Below the pieces are notes generated by a model. That model did not search any database and was not told the DNA's origin. It saw nothing but the letters and a program-made list of their open reading frames with translations. A program made the translations under genes and the position numbers. A stretch of 64,000 nucleotides of DNA from CAVVFX01 sp963747535 (GTDB lineage Bacteria > Acidobacteriota > Terriglobia > Bryobacterales > Bryobacteraceae), in the NCBI GenBank assembly GCA_963747535.1, contig CAVVFX010000011.1, positions 310,001 through 374,000 on the forward strand, written 5' to 3'. Positions 35,483-43,894 of this stretch are shown here, piece after piece (position 1 is the first letter of the stretch; the number at the start of each line of letters is the position of its first letter).

Positions 35483-35735
35483 TGCCGCACCGCCATCCCT
35501 TTCCTCGCCGGCCTTCCGCCGGAGCTTGCGAATCGATTCACCTTGTCAGTCGATGCGGTGGGCGTTATGGACCAGGCGGTCCAGGATACTGTCGGCTATC
35601 GTGGGGTCTCCGATCTGCGCGTGCCAGGTGCTGACCGGGAGTTGGCTGGTCAGCATGGTCGACCGTTCCTGGTAACGCTCATCGCAGATCTCAAGGAATG
35701 CCCGCCGCGCACTATCATCGAGCGGCGTCATCGCC
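35483..35735 (-). pseudogene. istB: second IS21 IstB fragment
   Basis: The frame reads RRAFLEICDERYQERSTMLT then SQLPVSTWHAQIGDPTIADS and ILDRLVHNAHRID, followed by a premature stop and QGESIRKLRRKAG. This is the C-terminal part of an IstB of a different subgroup from the one at 32.7 kb. The Walker motifs are missing. Confidence 0.88.
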
Positions 35736-35774
35736 CAGGGGAAACGGACTTGGGGGCAGGATGAGCCGTTCAAC

Positions 35775-35990
35775 CTGAAAAAGATTGCGCATATCCGGCA
35801 GGCTTTCAAACTGAAATGCCGCTACAGCCGCTTGCGCGCCAGGGGGTTCCTCACCGCCAGAGAGATGAGTTCACGGCACGGCGTGACGATTACTACAATC
35901 AATGCCTGGGGAAGAGGCATGTTCAGGTGGAGCTTTGCCCTTCGCATCATGATCCAAGCGGCATCGCTCCTCGAGCCGCGGGAGAAAGAT
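35775..35990 (+). pseudogene. serine recombinase helix-turn-helix remnant
   Basis: The frame reads FKLKCRYSRLRARGFLTARE then MSSRHGVTITTINAWGRG, matching the helix-turn-helix near the C-terminus of transposon-borne serine recombinases; the rest has decayed. Confidence 0.5.
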
Positions 35991-36299
35991 CACCGTGATG
36001 GATGGTTCCAGAATTTCCCCGAGATTTCCCCAGAATGTTTCAAGGGAGCACGTGACTAAGCATCTGTTTCGGAATGTTGCAGCTTCTTTACCAGTTCTTT
36101 TCAGTTCCAGGCAGTACAACAAACAGCGCAGACCGATAGTGGAACATAAAGGGTTGTATACAGTCGTTGACCATTTCAGACTTAACTAATGCCATCCCAA
36201 GGATTTCCGGCGTCTACGTTTTCGGCGTTTTGTAGACATTTGTTTACGCCCTTGTCACGACTCTTGGAATCAAAGGCGTACATGTTTAGGAGAGCCGAG

Positions 36300-36731
36300 A
36301 TGGCGAAACAGAAGGTAGTGGTTCTTTCCGCGCGATTCGATCAGGAGTTCAATAAAAAGATCGACCGTGCTATCAAAGACGGAGGTTTCTCAAGTCCAAG
36401 TGCATTCATCCGTAGCGCGGTCGAGCGCGAACTGGCGGGGCGAGATAGCGGACTCCAGGAGGCCGAAGATCGAATCGCCGCCAGTTTGGACCGTATGGCG
36501 CGTGAGATTCGCAGTGTTCGTCTTGGGCAGCAGGCCCTGTTTGCTTTTGTGGACGCACTGGTCAAGACTCTTCTCACCTGTCTGGCCGAGCCGCCGCAGG
36601 ATGCGTACAATCAGGCCGTCGCACGCGGAAAGCTTCGCTATGACCGCTTTCTGAAGAGCGTTGGGGCCGGCATGGTCGGGGATTCCGAGATGGCGATGAA
36701 GGAACTCGTGAACCGTGGCGAAGAGCGCTGA
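36300..36731 (+). CDS. ribbon-helix-helix family protein
   Basis: Protein of 143 residues from ATG 36300, placed by the AGGAG at 36288 (an upstream extension to 36189 adds unlikely sequence). An N-terminal ribbon-helix-helix motif (VVVLSARFDQEFNKKIDRAI then FSSPSAFIRSAVERELAG) is followed by a long helical region (AASLDRMAREIRSVRLGQQA) and a C-terminal part ending in AMKELVNRGEER. It looks like a plasmid- or island-type regulator, similar to the accessory proteins of conjugative or toxin-antitoxin modules. It precedes a toxin-antitoxin pair by about 185 bp. Confidence 0.65.
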   Translation: MAKQKVVVLSARFDQEFNKKIDRAIKDGGFSSPSAFIRSAVERELAGRDSGLQEAEDRIAASLDRMAREIRSVRLGQQALFAFVDALVKTLLTCLAEPPQDAYNQAVARGKLRYDRFLKSVGAGMVGDSEMAMKELVNRGEER

Positions 36732-36915
36732 ATGTGCTAATGGCGACCTTTTGATGCCCTCTGAGCTCGGAGTCGACCGGCTTCCGCCTGCGAGGAAGCA
36801 ACCAGGTTAGTGGCAGAGTCCTCATCAGCGGACCTGGGTTACACCGAACCAGGAGCCGATACCAACGCCGCGGTTGCCGCAGATACCTCATCTGCCGTAT
36901 CGTAGAAGTAGCTTC

Positions 36916-37137
36916 ATGATTCAAAAAACTGAGCCGACTTGGGCGAATGTGAACACCGACGACCCCCAGGAAATGGCGGAATTCAACGAACAAGAAGACC
37001 GCAAGGCGGGTGAACGTGTAAAAGAGGCATTCCAAAAGCTTCGGGGTCTCGGTATCGTGAACGAGAGCGGTGAACTCATTGACGATGAATTGCCGTCCGA
37101 CATGCGTCCTGGAGCGAAACGCGACTTCGGCGGCTAA
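36916..37137 (+). CDS. putative antitoxin partner of a zeta-like toxin
   Basis: Protein of 73 residues, very acidic: TEPTWANVNTDDPQEMAEFN then VKEAFQKLRGLGIVNESGEL and DDELPSDMRPGAKRDFGG. The gene ends at 37137 and the toxin-like gene starts on the next base. Small acidic proteins abutting zeta-like kinases act as their antitoxins; the sequence matches no epsilon antitoxin I know, so assignment is by position. Confidence 0.6.
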   Translation: MIQKTEPTWANVNTDDPQEMAEFNEQEDRKAGERVKEAFQKLRGLGIVNESGELIDDELPSDMRPGAKRDFGG

Positions 37138-37778
37138 ATGCATCCGAGAATGGTGATTGTTGCCGGGCCTCCCGGTAGCGGCAAATCGGCCGCGTTCCCG
37201 GTTAACAGTTTTGGCATTGATTACTTCAATGCGGACGATCGGGCCGCGCAACTCAACAACGCTTCCTACCAAGATATCTCGCTTGAAATCCGCACTGCCG
37301 TTAACAAAGAACTCGAACGGTTTGTGGAAGAACATATCCAGCAACATAAGAGCTTTGCCGTTGAGACCACGCTTCGTAGCGATATCACCTTCCGCCAAGC
37401 CCATCAAGCCGCGCCGAGGGATTCGAGATTCACATGCGGTACATTGCTTTGAGCGATTTCAGTCAGAATCTGACCCGTGTCACCGCTCGCGCCCGTGCCG
37501 GAGGTCATTCAGCGCCGGCCGATCAACTCCGTAGAATTCACGATGCGAGCCTTGCCAATCCGCCGCGAGCAATTCGCGAAGCGGACGAACTGCGTGTTTA
37601 CGACAACAGCGCCCTAGGGCGACAGCCGGAACTCGTCTTGTCCGCGCAAGACGGCAGCATCAACTATGTCTGTACGCAGACGCCTTATTGGCTGGAGCAC
37701 GCGCTCCAGGGCACGGAATATGAGATTACCGAAGAGCTCCGAGCCGCCATCGATCGCGCCAGGAATCTGGGTCGATAA
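37138..37778 (+). pseudogene. zeta-like toxin kinase broken by a single-base shift
   Basis: The first frame starts with VIVAGPPGSGKSAAFP (P-loop) and runs through ELERFVEEHIQQHKSFAVET, then TLRSDITFRQAHQAA. At about 37418 the frame must change: the alternative frame reads AEGFEIHMRYIALSDFSQNL, then RVTARARAGGHSAPADQLRR and LRVYDNSALGRQPELVL to 37778. Restoring one base in the GCCGCGCCG run rebuilds a continuous protein of about 213 residues with zeta-toxin order: P-loop, substrate-binding ETTL, arginine lid GGH and YDNS. Zeta toxins phosphorylate UDP-activated sugars. Either the toxin is dead or the base was lost in sequencing. Confidence 0.8.
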
Positions 37779-38030
37779 TCGGATTGGCGATTTTCCGGCA
37801 AGTTTGGTAGCAGCGAAGAGCGCGAGCTCAGTTTCGGTGGTAGAGTTGTTCGTTGAAACCGGGACACGGAACGGCTTGCGCCACTGATCTGTGGCACAAT
37901 CGATTTGCCTTTTGGAGAACACGAATTACTGCGCAGCCGAGTCCGCGGCCACGATGCTGGAAAGGACTTCGTTTCCTGAATCCGCCAAGAGCAACTCGGG
38001 CGCCGGTGTGGAGCACTGCGGGGATCGCGA
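37779..38030. other. short intergenic region with possible leader ORF
   Basis: A 26-codon frame from ATG 37954 (MLERTSFPESAKSNSGAG) stops at 38034 and overlaps the ATG at 38031 (ATGA). It may be a leader peptide or chance. Confidence 0.3.
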
Positions 38031-38106
38031 ATGAAAAGGACCGACAAGGCCAAAGGCGAAATTGCGAGTCTCGACGAACTCATCGACGAGATAACGACTG
38101 ACGCGA

Positions 38107-39243
38107 ATGGCGATGCTGAGCAAGCTTTGGGCCTTTCGACAAGCCTTCGAAGACGGGATCGAGGTTCCTTGTGACGCAACGGTTATCGGCGAACGGGTCC
38201 AAGTGTTGAAGTTTGATTTTGACGGCAACGAGCGTCGCGAGTTGACTGCCGTGTGCCGCCGGCCCGACGGCACGAAACACGAGGTTGCTGCGGCCGAAGT
38301 GGTGATTTCGCTGAGCGAGCAGAGCGGGCGTTATGTCGCTGCATATCGTAACTGGATGGGGATCGCGCCATTCCCATCGGGCGCTCGCCCCACGGCCTCG
38401 CGGAAGCCACCCGTTGTGGCTACGGCTGTGGAAGGTCCCATCGAATTGGTGGTTCTGTCAGTTAAGCAGAAGGCAGCGCGCTGTCGCGTTTTGGGCGGCG
38501 ATCAGAATTTCACGTTTCGGGCCCGCCAGCTATGGGATTTGGTTCCTGGAGAGATCGCCGTCGTTCGACCCGCGAAGCAGTGGACTTATGCTGGCGCACC
38601 CTATCTCTCCGGTGCGATCGAATCTACACGCCTCGATGCCAATGCGCTTGGCCTGGTCCCGTTGCGGTTGGAACAACAGGGTGTCTGGAATCCGGCCGAA
38701 CACTACTGGGGCGAAAAGGGAGAGGCACTTGAGGCTTGGACCAAGCCGATCATCGCCCGTGGGCCGCGTCTCGAGTTCGAGATGGAGCAGGTTTTGCCCG
38801 GTGCGGATGCTGAGAAGTTTTTCGACCCCATTGGCGAATCCAATGATCGCAAGGACTCCGGCGATGAGGAAGGGGCATACCGGATACTAATGGACCTTTG
38901 CCAGGACGACCTTCGTTGCCTGGATGCGCACGCCCATCTCGGCAGCATGGCATTCACTGGCCTACCAAAGGATGCTATCCGCCATTATGAAGCCGGATTC
39001 AGGATTGGAGAGCTTTCACTTGGCGGAGCATTTGATGGACTACTGCCGTGGGGCTGGATCGACAATCGGCCGTTTCTCCGCTGCATACACGGTTATGGGC
39101 TGTGCCTTTGGCGTCTCGGAAAGTTCAAAGATGCGCTTCAGATCTTCGAGCGTATGCTGTGGTTGAATCCGTCTGACAATCAGGGCGTGCGATTCCTGAT
39201 CCATCCGGTGCGGGCGAAGGAGGCATGGCGCGATGGCTTATAA
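38107..39243 (+). CDS. hypothetical protein with TPR-like C-terminus, start frameshifted
   Basis: Protein of 378 residues. Recognisable parts are LWAFRQAFEDGIEVPCDATV at the N-terminus, GERVQVLKFDFDGNERREL, then a SH3-like central part, and a C-terminal pair of TPR-like helices (EGAYRILMDLCQDDLRCLDA, HYEAGFRIGELSLGGAFDGL, FKDALQIFERMLWLNPSDNQ). The natural N-terminus seems to be MKRTDKAKGEIASLDELIDE from ATG 38031 in another frame. One surplus base in GAGCAAGCTTTGG near 38122 separates the two. As it stands the long frame can start at 38107 but lacks about 30 residues. The family is a widespread cytoplasmic protein of unknown function. Confidence 0.65.
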   Translation: MAMLSKLWAFRQAFEDGIEVPCDATVIGERVQVLKFDFDGNERRELTAVCRRPDGTKHEVAAAEVVISLSEQSGRYVAAYRNWMGIAPFPSGARPTASRKPPVVATAVEGPIELVVLSVKQKAARCRVLGGDQNFTFRARQLWDLVPGEIAVVRPAKQWTYAGAPYLSGAIESTRLDANALGLVPLRLEQQGVWNPAEHYWGEKGEALEAWTKPIIARGPRLEFEMEQVLPGADAEKFFDPIGESNDRKDSGDEEGAYRILMDLCQDDLRCLDAHAHLGSMAFTGLPKDAIRHYEAGFRIGELSLGGAFDGLLPWGWIDNRPFLRCIHGYGLCLWRLGKFKDALQIFERMLWLNPSDNQGVRFLIHPVRAKEAWRDGL

Positions 39244-39273
39244 TTGGTCCTCGATGCGTTCTAACTGCTGGAC

Positions 39274-39295
39274 TGTACCGATGCTGTACCGATGG
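39274..39295. repeat. tandem 11-bp repeat
   Basis: CTGTACCGATG occurs twice head to tail just upstream of the tRNA remnant. It may be part of an integration-site arm. Confidence 0.5.
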
Positions 39296-39367
39296 GGGTA
39301 AATCGTGCCCAAGCAGGCAATCTCGGCCTTTTTAGAATCTGTAAGTTACACATTATAAATGCCTTAG

Positions 39368-39401
39368 ATTTATTGTGGTTCGAATCCATGTCGGGGAGCC
39401 A
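39368..39401 (+). tRNA. tRNA 3'-end fragment, probably tRNA-Asn
   Basis: TGTGG, TTCGAAT, CCATG (39374-39390) forms a T-arm with two wobble pairs, followed by TCGGGGA, discriminator G and CCA (to 39401). The acceptor strand and discriminator fit bacterial tRNA-Asn (TCCCCGA at the 5' end). The D-arm, anticodon arm and 5' half are not found upstream. This is what remains of a tRNA gene, or the att copy of a tRNA 3' end left by an integrated element. Confidence 0.6.
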
Positions 39402-39452
39402 ACGTCCAAAAAGCCATCGGATTAAGGTCCCGGATACTTTAACCCTGATCAG

Positions 39453-39983
39453 TTGGCAAGTCGATTCCGGTCCCCGGGTTTAACTGCAGCGGAGGCGAAT
39501 AGCGAGGCATGGCGTCAGGGAAAGCGTCTTCTCCAACAGGCAATCACCGGGCGATTGAATTTTGCATTTGAAACAACGCTTGGTGGCAACACCATCCCGG
39601 CGCTGCTCAGTTCCGCATTGAGCGCCCGCATCGAGGTACGCATTTGGTACGTCGGCCTGCGAAGCGTTAATCTTCACATTGGACGGGTGAGGGCTAGAGT
39701 CGGAAAGGGAGGACACGCGATTCGCGAAGAGAAGATTCGCGAGAGGTATGATCGCAGTCGTCTCAACCTGATACGGCTCCTGCCGGAACTAACAGAACTT
39801 CGCGTCTATGATAACAGTGATGAAGCTGACCCACACGCAGGCGCTAGTCCGGAACCGAAGCTTCTCCTGCACGTCGCTTCTCGCAAGATCATAAGTTCGT
39901 GCAAACTCCATATGACGCCGGAATGGGCAAAGCCGATTCTCGCGGCCGCCATAAAGTCCTTCGATTTGCCGAAACGGTTTTAG
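39453..39983 (+). pseudogene. zeta-like ATPase lacking its P-loop
   Basis: The frame reads PGLTAAEANSEAWRQGKRLL then RLNFAFETTLGGNTIPALLS, RIEVRIWYVGLRSVNLHIGR, KIRERYDRSRLNLIRLLPEL, LRVYDNSDEADPH, matching a group of zeta-like AAA proteins from about residue 40 onward. The P-loop and first strand are missing, and the only start is a TTG. The truncation point is 50 bp from the tRNA fragment, so the 5' end was probably lost when an element integrated or left. Confidence 0.75.
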
Positions 39984-40058
39984 TTACGCAATAGACTATT
40001 CCGGACAGGCTCGCGACAGCCTTAGCAACGATAACCACCCTGCCGGTGATTACAACGC

Positions 40059-40412
40059 TCAGGCCATCCACTTTCTGCGGGCGGCAAACCCGAAAAGAAA
40101 TCCTGCGACTGCAGCCCCGGTAAGGAAGACTGCCGGATGCCGGCCGACAACCCTTCCCAAAGTGACGAATACTTCGCCCGGATCGTAGTCTCGGACAAAT
40201 GCGGCCGTGGAATCCAGTTTGGCGGCTGCGCTCTCCGCCAGCTCGTCAATTGCCTCGGCCGTGTCCCGCACAGTCGAAGCTGAACCGTTGAGCGCGTCTG
40301 CCGTTCCACATCGGGCGTCGTGCACCTTCTTGCCTGCCGTCCGGCACAAGGCGCCCACTTGTCCCAGAGTCCCAGTTAACGTCTCGCTGATATTCGATGC
40401 CGCTTCAATCAT
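40059..40412 (-). CDS. DUF883-like membrane-anchored helical protein
   Basis: Protein of 117 residues, start ATG 40412. An amphipathic helical region (SNISETLTGTLGQVGALC, ALNGSASTVRDTAEAIDELA, SAAAKLDSTAAFVRDY) is followed by a C-terminal membrane segment (GRHPAVFLTGAAVAGFLFGF) and a basic end (AARRKWMA). This is the layout of DUF883/ElaB-type tail-anchored stress proteins, although the sequence match is loose. Upstream lie a TGACC-N6-GGTCA site and a possible sigma-54 promoter, so it may belong to the regulon described for this region. Confidence 0.72.
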   Translation of the reverse strand: MIEAASNISETLTGTLGQVGALCRTAGKKVHDARCGTADALNGSASTVRDTAEAIDELAESAAAKLDSTAAFVRDYDPGEVFVTLGRVVGRHPAVFLTGAAVAGFLFGFAARRKWMA

Positions 40413-40454
40413 ATGTTCCGAGCCTCCCTCGGCTCGTAAATACTCTTATTGAAG

Positions 40455-40470
40455 AGCACGAGCCGCACCA
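40455..40470 (-). promoter_or_regulatory. possible sigma-54 promoter (weak)
   Basis: On the minus strand TGGTGCGGCTCGTGCT has the GG-N10-GC spacing with TGG and TGC, 43 bp from the start codon at 40412. The -24 lacks the usual TGGC. GG-N10-GC alone occurs often by chance in GC-rich DNA. Confidence 0.35.
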
Positions 40471-40591
40471 CTACTCCTGCAGCAAAGTGGTCAGCTATTA
40501 CGGGCGAGAACCCATAGCAGGGCACGGCGTTTCGGTTCCTGCGCCGCCCCGGGCGCGGGTATGCGCTCGCGCAGCATATTCGACGGTACGT

Positions 40592-40614
40592 GGTCATGTG
40601 ACCAATTGCGGTCA
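40592..40614. promoter_or_regulatory. conserved palindrome site A
   Basis: GGTCA-N2-TGACC at 40592-40603 and TGACC-N6-GGTCA at 40599-40614 share the middle half-site. This is the three-half-site layout also seen near 51190 and at 57181 and 61823. It lies between the cyclase gene end and the DUF883-like gene, 129 bp upstream of the weak sigma-54 match. Confidence 0.65.
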
Positions 40615-40642
40615 ATCGCGGTCGACCGCTTCGCTCGTCGCG

Positions 40643-41830
40643 CTACGGGGCAGTCCTGTGTACCAATCGAAGCGAGATGGTTTGCGGCGACACGCGTTCC
40701 AAGGTTACGCCTGGCGGGAGTTTCAGGTCGTCCGCCCCCAGCCGGACTGAATGCCATCCCGCATTAAGTCTGCCAACGTCCAAATGAGCGGTCAAACTTA
40801 GCATCACCGAATCCATCAGCCAGGAGTTTCCACGCAGTTGCACACTTACACTGCTCACGTTCTGACTCGAAATATAGAGCCCGGTGGGGACATTTGAAAA
40901 TTCTACCGGGGCGGTTACGTCCTTAACCATCGCCCCTCCTCCGAAGAACGAAATTCCCCAAATCAGACTCGCCAGGGCGACGGCGGAAAGCCGATATCGC
41001 ATGTTGGCGAACAAGAACATACGGATCCTGTTCGCCCACGACTGTGGCTGCTCAGGATGAAGATTGTAAAGCGTTTGCCGCAGCGCGGTCTCGTCCGCCA
41101 TCGAATGGACCTGGCGCCGGTCGATCACTACGACTTCTCCGCGCTCTTCCGATGCCACTAGCACCAGCGCATCGGAACTCTCGGCCAATCCCATTGCAGC
41201 TCGATGCCTGGTTCCGAACTGGTTGGGTATGTCGTCGCGCCCTGTCAATGGTAGAACTACGTGAGCATACGCGATCCGCTCGCCGACTATGATCGCAGCG
41301 CCATCATGGATCGGAGAGTCCTTCCGGAAGATGGCTTCGAGTAACCCCTTCGAAACCTCTGCATCGATCCTCGTGCCGCTCGATACCAGGCTGCCAATCG
41401 GATCCTTTCGCGTTAGCACGATCAGCGCCCCAATCATGCTGTGAGCCATGGCAAACATGGCTGCTGCGATGGCATCGTAAGTCCGGCGCGAGGCGGCGGG
41501 CGCGTGAAATCTCAAGTGGACGAGACTGTCCCATCGCAGGATCGAATGCTGTAACTCGGCTTGGAAAAGGAGTATCAGTAGACCAATTACCGCGAGACTG
41601 GCTCCCTCCAATACCCAACTGGAGATCGTCAGGTCGAAATGCCCAGCCCATAGGGCGGCGGCGTGGAAGCCGACGATCATGACTGCGAAGCGAAGTGCAC
41701 GGGTCTGCTTGGCCCAGATTAGAACCAGGTAGAAAGCTATGCTCAGGACGACGAAGTCTACGACATTTTGCCAGCGGAGAGAATGTATGGGGAACATGAA
41801 CCAGACTTCTGAGTGCACGCTCGACTCCAT
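40643..41830 (-). CDS. dacA: diadenylate cyclase CdaA fused to a YbbR-like domain
   Basis: Protein of about 395 residues from ATG 41830 (or 41797). The N-terminus has three membrane helices (NVVDFVVLSIAFYLVLIW, FAVMIVGFHAAALW, SWVLEGASLAVIGLLILLF). The DAC domain carries IHDGAAIIVGERIAYAHVVL with the DGA motif and GTRHRAAMGLAE with the RHR motif, both needed for cyclic di-AMP synthesis. After another membrane segment (YRLSAVALASLIWGISFFGG) comes one YbbR-like repeat (APVEFSNVPTGLYISS and KLPPGVTLERVSPQTISLRL). In most bacteria YbbR (CdaR) is a separate regulator encoded next to CdaA; here both are in one chain. It should make c-di-AMP, controlling potassium and osmolyte balance. Confidence 0.9.
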   Translation of the reverse strand: MESSVHSEVWFMFPIHSLRWQNVVDFVVLSIAFYLVLIWAKQTRALRFAVMIVGFHAAALWAGHFDLTISSWVLEGASLAVIGLLILLFQAELQHSILRWDSLVHLRFHAPAASRRTYDAIAAAMFAMAHSMIGALIVLTRKDPIGSLVSSGTRIDAEVSKGLLEAIFRKDSPIHDGAAIIVGERIAYAHVVLPLTGRDDIPNQFGTRHRAAMGLAESSDALVLVASEERGEVVVIDRRQVHSMADETALRQTLYNLHPEQPQSWANRIRMFLFANMRYRLSAVALASLIWGISFFGGGAMVKDVTAPVEFSNVPTGLYISSQNVSSVSVQLRGNSWLMDSVMLSLTAHLDVGRLNAGWHSVRLGADDLKLPPGVTLERVSPQTISLRLVHRTAP

Positions 41831-41945
41831 TACGTCGGCGCGTCTCACCGACGCGAGTACCGGCCGGAATGTCAGCCTGAAGAACGCTCGACTCAAACGG
41901 CGGCAGACGTGCCCTAAGTTACGTCTAGCCCGGGAACGGGAATTG

Positions 41946-42158
41946 ATGAGACTACTTATTGGACGAATCGCGGATCTCTGGTGCAAGTTGATGCACTCCG
42001 ACCTAACGTGGCCCTCACACGGTCACTACGAGTGCCTGACGTGTGGCCGGCGCTATCGAGTTTGTTGGGAACCACCCGCACCGGCAACTTCGCGCGTGCT
42101 GGTACTACCTGGCCGCCCGGCTGGGATCGACTCTGGCCGTTGGATTGCACAGAGTTAG
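41946..42158 (+). CDS. small zinc-ribbon-like protein
   Basis: About 70 residues from ATG 41946: MRLLIGRIADLWCKLMHSDL then TWPSHGHYECLTCGRRYRVC, with CxxC and a tryptophan-proline start of a short ribbon. Similar small proteins with a W-P...C..CG pattern occur in Acidobacteriota. It overlaps the divergent non-coding 5' end of the cyclase frame. The C-terminal half is low-confidence. Confidence 0.45.
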   Translation: MRLLIGRIADLWCKLMHSDLTWPSHGHYECLTCGRRYRVCWEPPAPATSRVLVLPGRPAGIDSGRWIAQS

Positions 42159-42385
42159 CCGAATCGCAGAAGTAGTCTTCCAAACCTGCCCTCTGCTGCA
42201 ACCGGTAATGGCGAGAAGAGCGGGTGGCGAGCAACATCGAGCTTACGGGAGCCGGTGTTTCTGTTTTTACCGCCGCTCATTTAACTTCCCTTGTCAGTCG
42301 CAGCAGAGTTCTTTTCGCGGAATCTTATGAAATGATAGATAGCAGGCGATGACCGAGCAGTCGATTGGTGCGCGCCGCAAGACGC

Positions 42386-43825
42386 ATGCTTGATTCCCAC
42401 ACTGCCCTTTCGTTGCATACCTCCAGCAAACGGTTGTTACCCTGGCTGGTCGCCGTCGCGTTCTTCATGGAATCGTTGGACACGACGATTTTGAACACCG
42501 CTGTGCCTGCCATTGCTGGGGCTCTGAAGGTGGCTCCGCTGAGCATGAAATCCGTGCTGGCAAGCTATACGTTGAGTCTTGCCGTTTTCATCCCCATTAG
42601 CGGCTGGATGGCGGATCGATTCGGAACCCGCCGTGTGTTCGCTTCCGCGATTGGACTGTTTACGCTGGGGTCGTTTCTCTGCGGCATATCGAGCAACATT
42701 CACGTTCTCGTTGCCTGCCGTGTCCTGCAGGGCTGCGGGGGAGCCATGATGGTGCCTGTGGGGCGGATCACCCTGGTCCGAACGTTTGCGAAATCAGAGC
42801 TCGTCCGCGCCATGAGCTTCGTCGCAATTCCCAGTCTGGTTGCGCCGATGCTCGGGCCGGTTGCCGGCGGATTGATCGTCGGCTACTTTCACTGGCGAGT
42901 GATCTTCTTCGTAAATATTCCTATCGGCCTGATTGGCTTGTGCATGGTGTATCTCCATTTGCCGGATTATCGCGAGAATCACACCAACCCGCTGGACGTA
43001 GGCGGACTTCTTCTCTTTGGATCCGGTATTGGACTGCTGTCATACGTATTGGAGGTGTTTGGCGAACACTCCCTGAGCGGTCGTGAAATGCTCGGCCTCC
43101 TGGCAATTGCAGCCGCGCTGCTGTGCGGGTACGGGTTTCGCGCGGCAAGAACGAAGTTTCCCTTGCTACGCTTGAGTCTGTTTCGTGTCCGCACGTTTCG
43201 CGCAGCGGTGAGCGGCAGTTTCTTTACACGCCTGGGCATCGGGGGAATTCCATTTCTTTTCCCCCTTCTCTACCAGGTGGGGTTAGGGTTCACTCCGATT
43301 CAATCCGGCCTGCTGCTGATGCCCCAGGCCATAGCCGCGATGAGCCTGAAATTGTCGATGCCGGCAATTCTGGCCCGCTTTGGATTCCGCGGCGTATTGA
43401 TTTCCAATACCGTGATCCTCGGCCTGTTGATCATGTTGTTCGCGACCATCGGCGTAAATACGCCGGTCCCTCTGATCGTGTTGCAGGCGTTCTCCTTCGG
43501 GTTTTTCACGTCGTTGCAATACACGAGTATGAATACGCTGGTGTACGCCGATGTCACTGAGGGTCAGACCAGCAGCGCCAGCACGATTGCGAGTACCTTG
43601 CAGCAAATGTCGATCAGTTTTGGCGTGGCGTCGGCGTCGCTCGCCACGGCGTTTTTCATCCCCGACCGGTTCCACTCAAGCGCACCGGAAATGATCCACG
43701 GAATCCACCGGGCGTTTCTGGTTCTGGGCGCAATGACTATCGTATCGACCGTCATTTTCGCCGATTTGAAAAGCGGCGATGGGGACAGCGTGAGTCAAAC
43801 TGCCGTCCCGATTCACCACGAGTAG
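42386..43825 (+). CDS. MFS multidrug exporter of the DHA2 (EmrB/QacA) type
   Basis: Transporter of about 479 residues with 14 predicted helices. Family motifs are clear: LDTTILNTAVPAIAGAL (motif D1), GWMADRFGTRRVF (motif A), RVLQGCGGAMMVPVGR (motif B) and GPVAGGLIVGYFHWRVIFFV (motif C). The ATG at 42386 is preferred; a TTG at 42365 is possible. It would export drugs or other hydrophobic compounds with proton antiport. No membrane-fusion partner lies next to it. Confidence 0.92.
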   Translation: MLDSHTALSLHTSSKRLLPWLVAVAFFMESLDTTILNTAVPAIAGALKVAPLSMKSVLASYTLSLAVFIPISGWMADRFGTRRVFASAIGLFTLGSFLCGISSNIHVLVACRVLQGCGGAMMVPVGRITLVRTFAKSELVRAMSFVAIPSLVAPMLGPVAGGLIVGYFHWRVIFFVNIPIGLIGLCMVYLHLPDYRENHTNPLDVGGLLLFGSGIGLLSYVLEVFGEHSLSGREMLGLLAIAAALLCGYGFRAARTKFPLLRLSLFRVRTFRAAVSGSFFTRLGIGGIPFLFPLLYQVGLGFTPIQSGLLLMPQAIAAMSLKLSMPAILARFGFRGVLISNTVILGLLIMLFATIGVNTPVPLIVLQAFSFGFFTSLQYTSMNTLVYADVTEGQTSSASTIASTLQQMSISFGVASASLATAFFIPDRFHSSAPEMIHGIHRAFLVLGAMTIVSTVIFADLKSGDGDSVSQTAVPIHHE

Positions 43826-43894
43826 AGGTTTCGGGTTTGGTCCGTCGCGTGCCTGGAAGAGTTTGCGACCAAAGGCAGGAGAGAGGCGCAGTCA

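Noticed and set aside
43837..43853. GG-N10-GC match before the DksA-like gene
   Set aside because: Lacks TGGC at -24 and has no palindrome nearby; such spacing alone occurs about every hundred bases in DNA of this composition.
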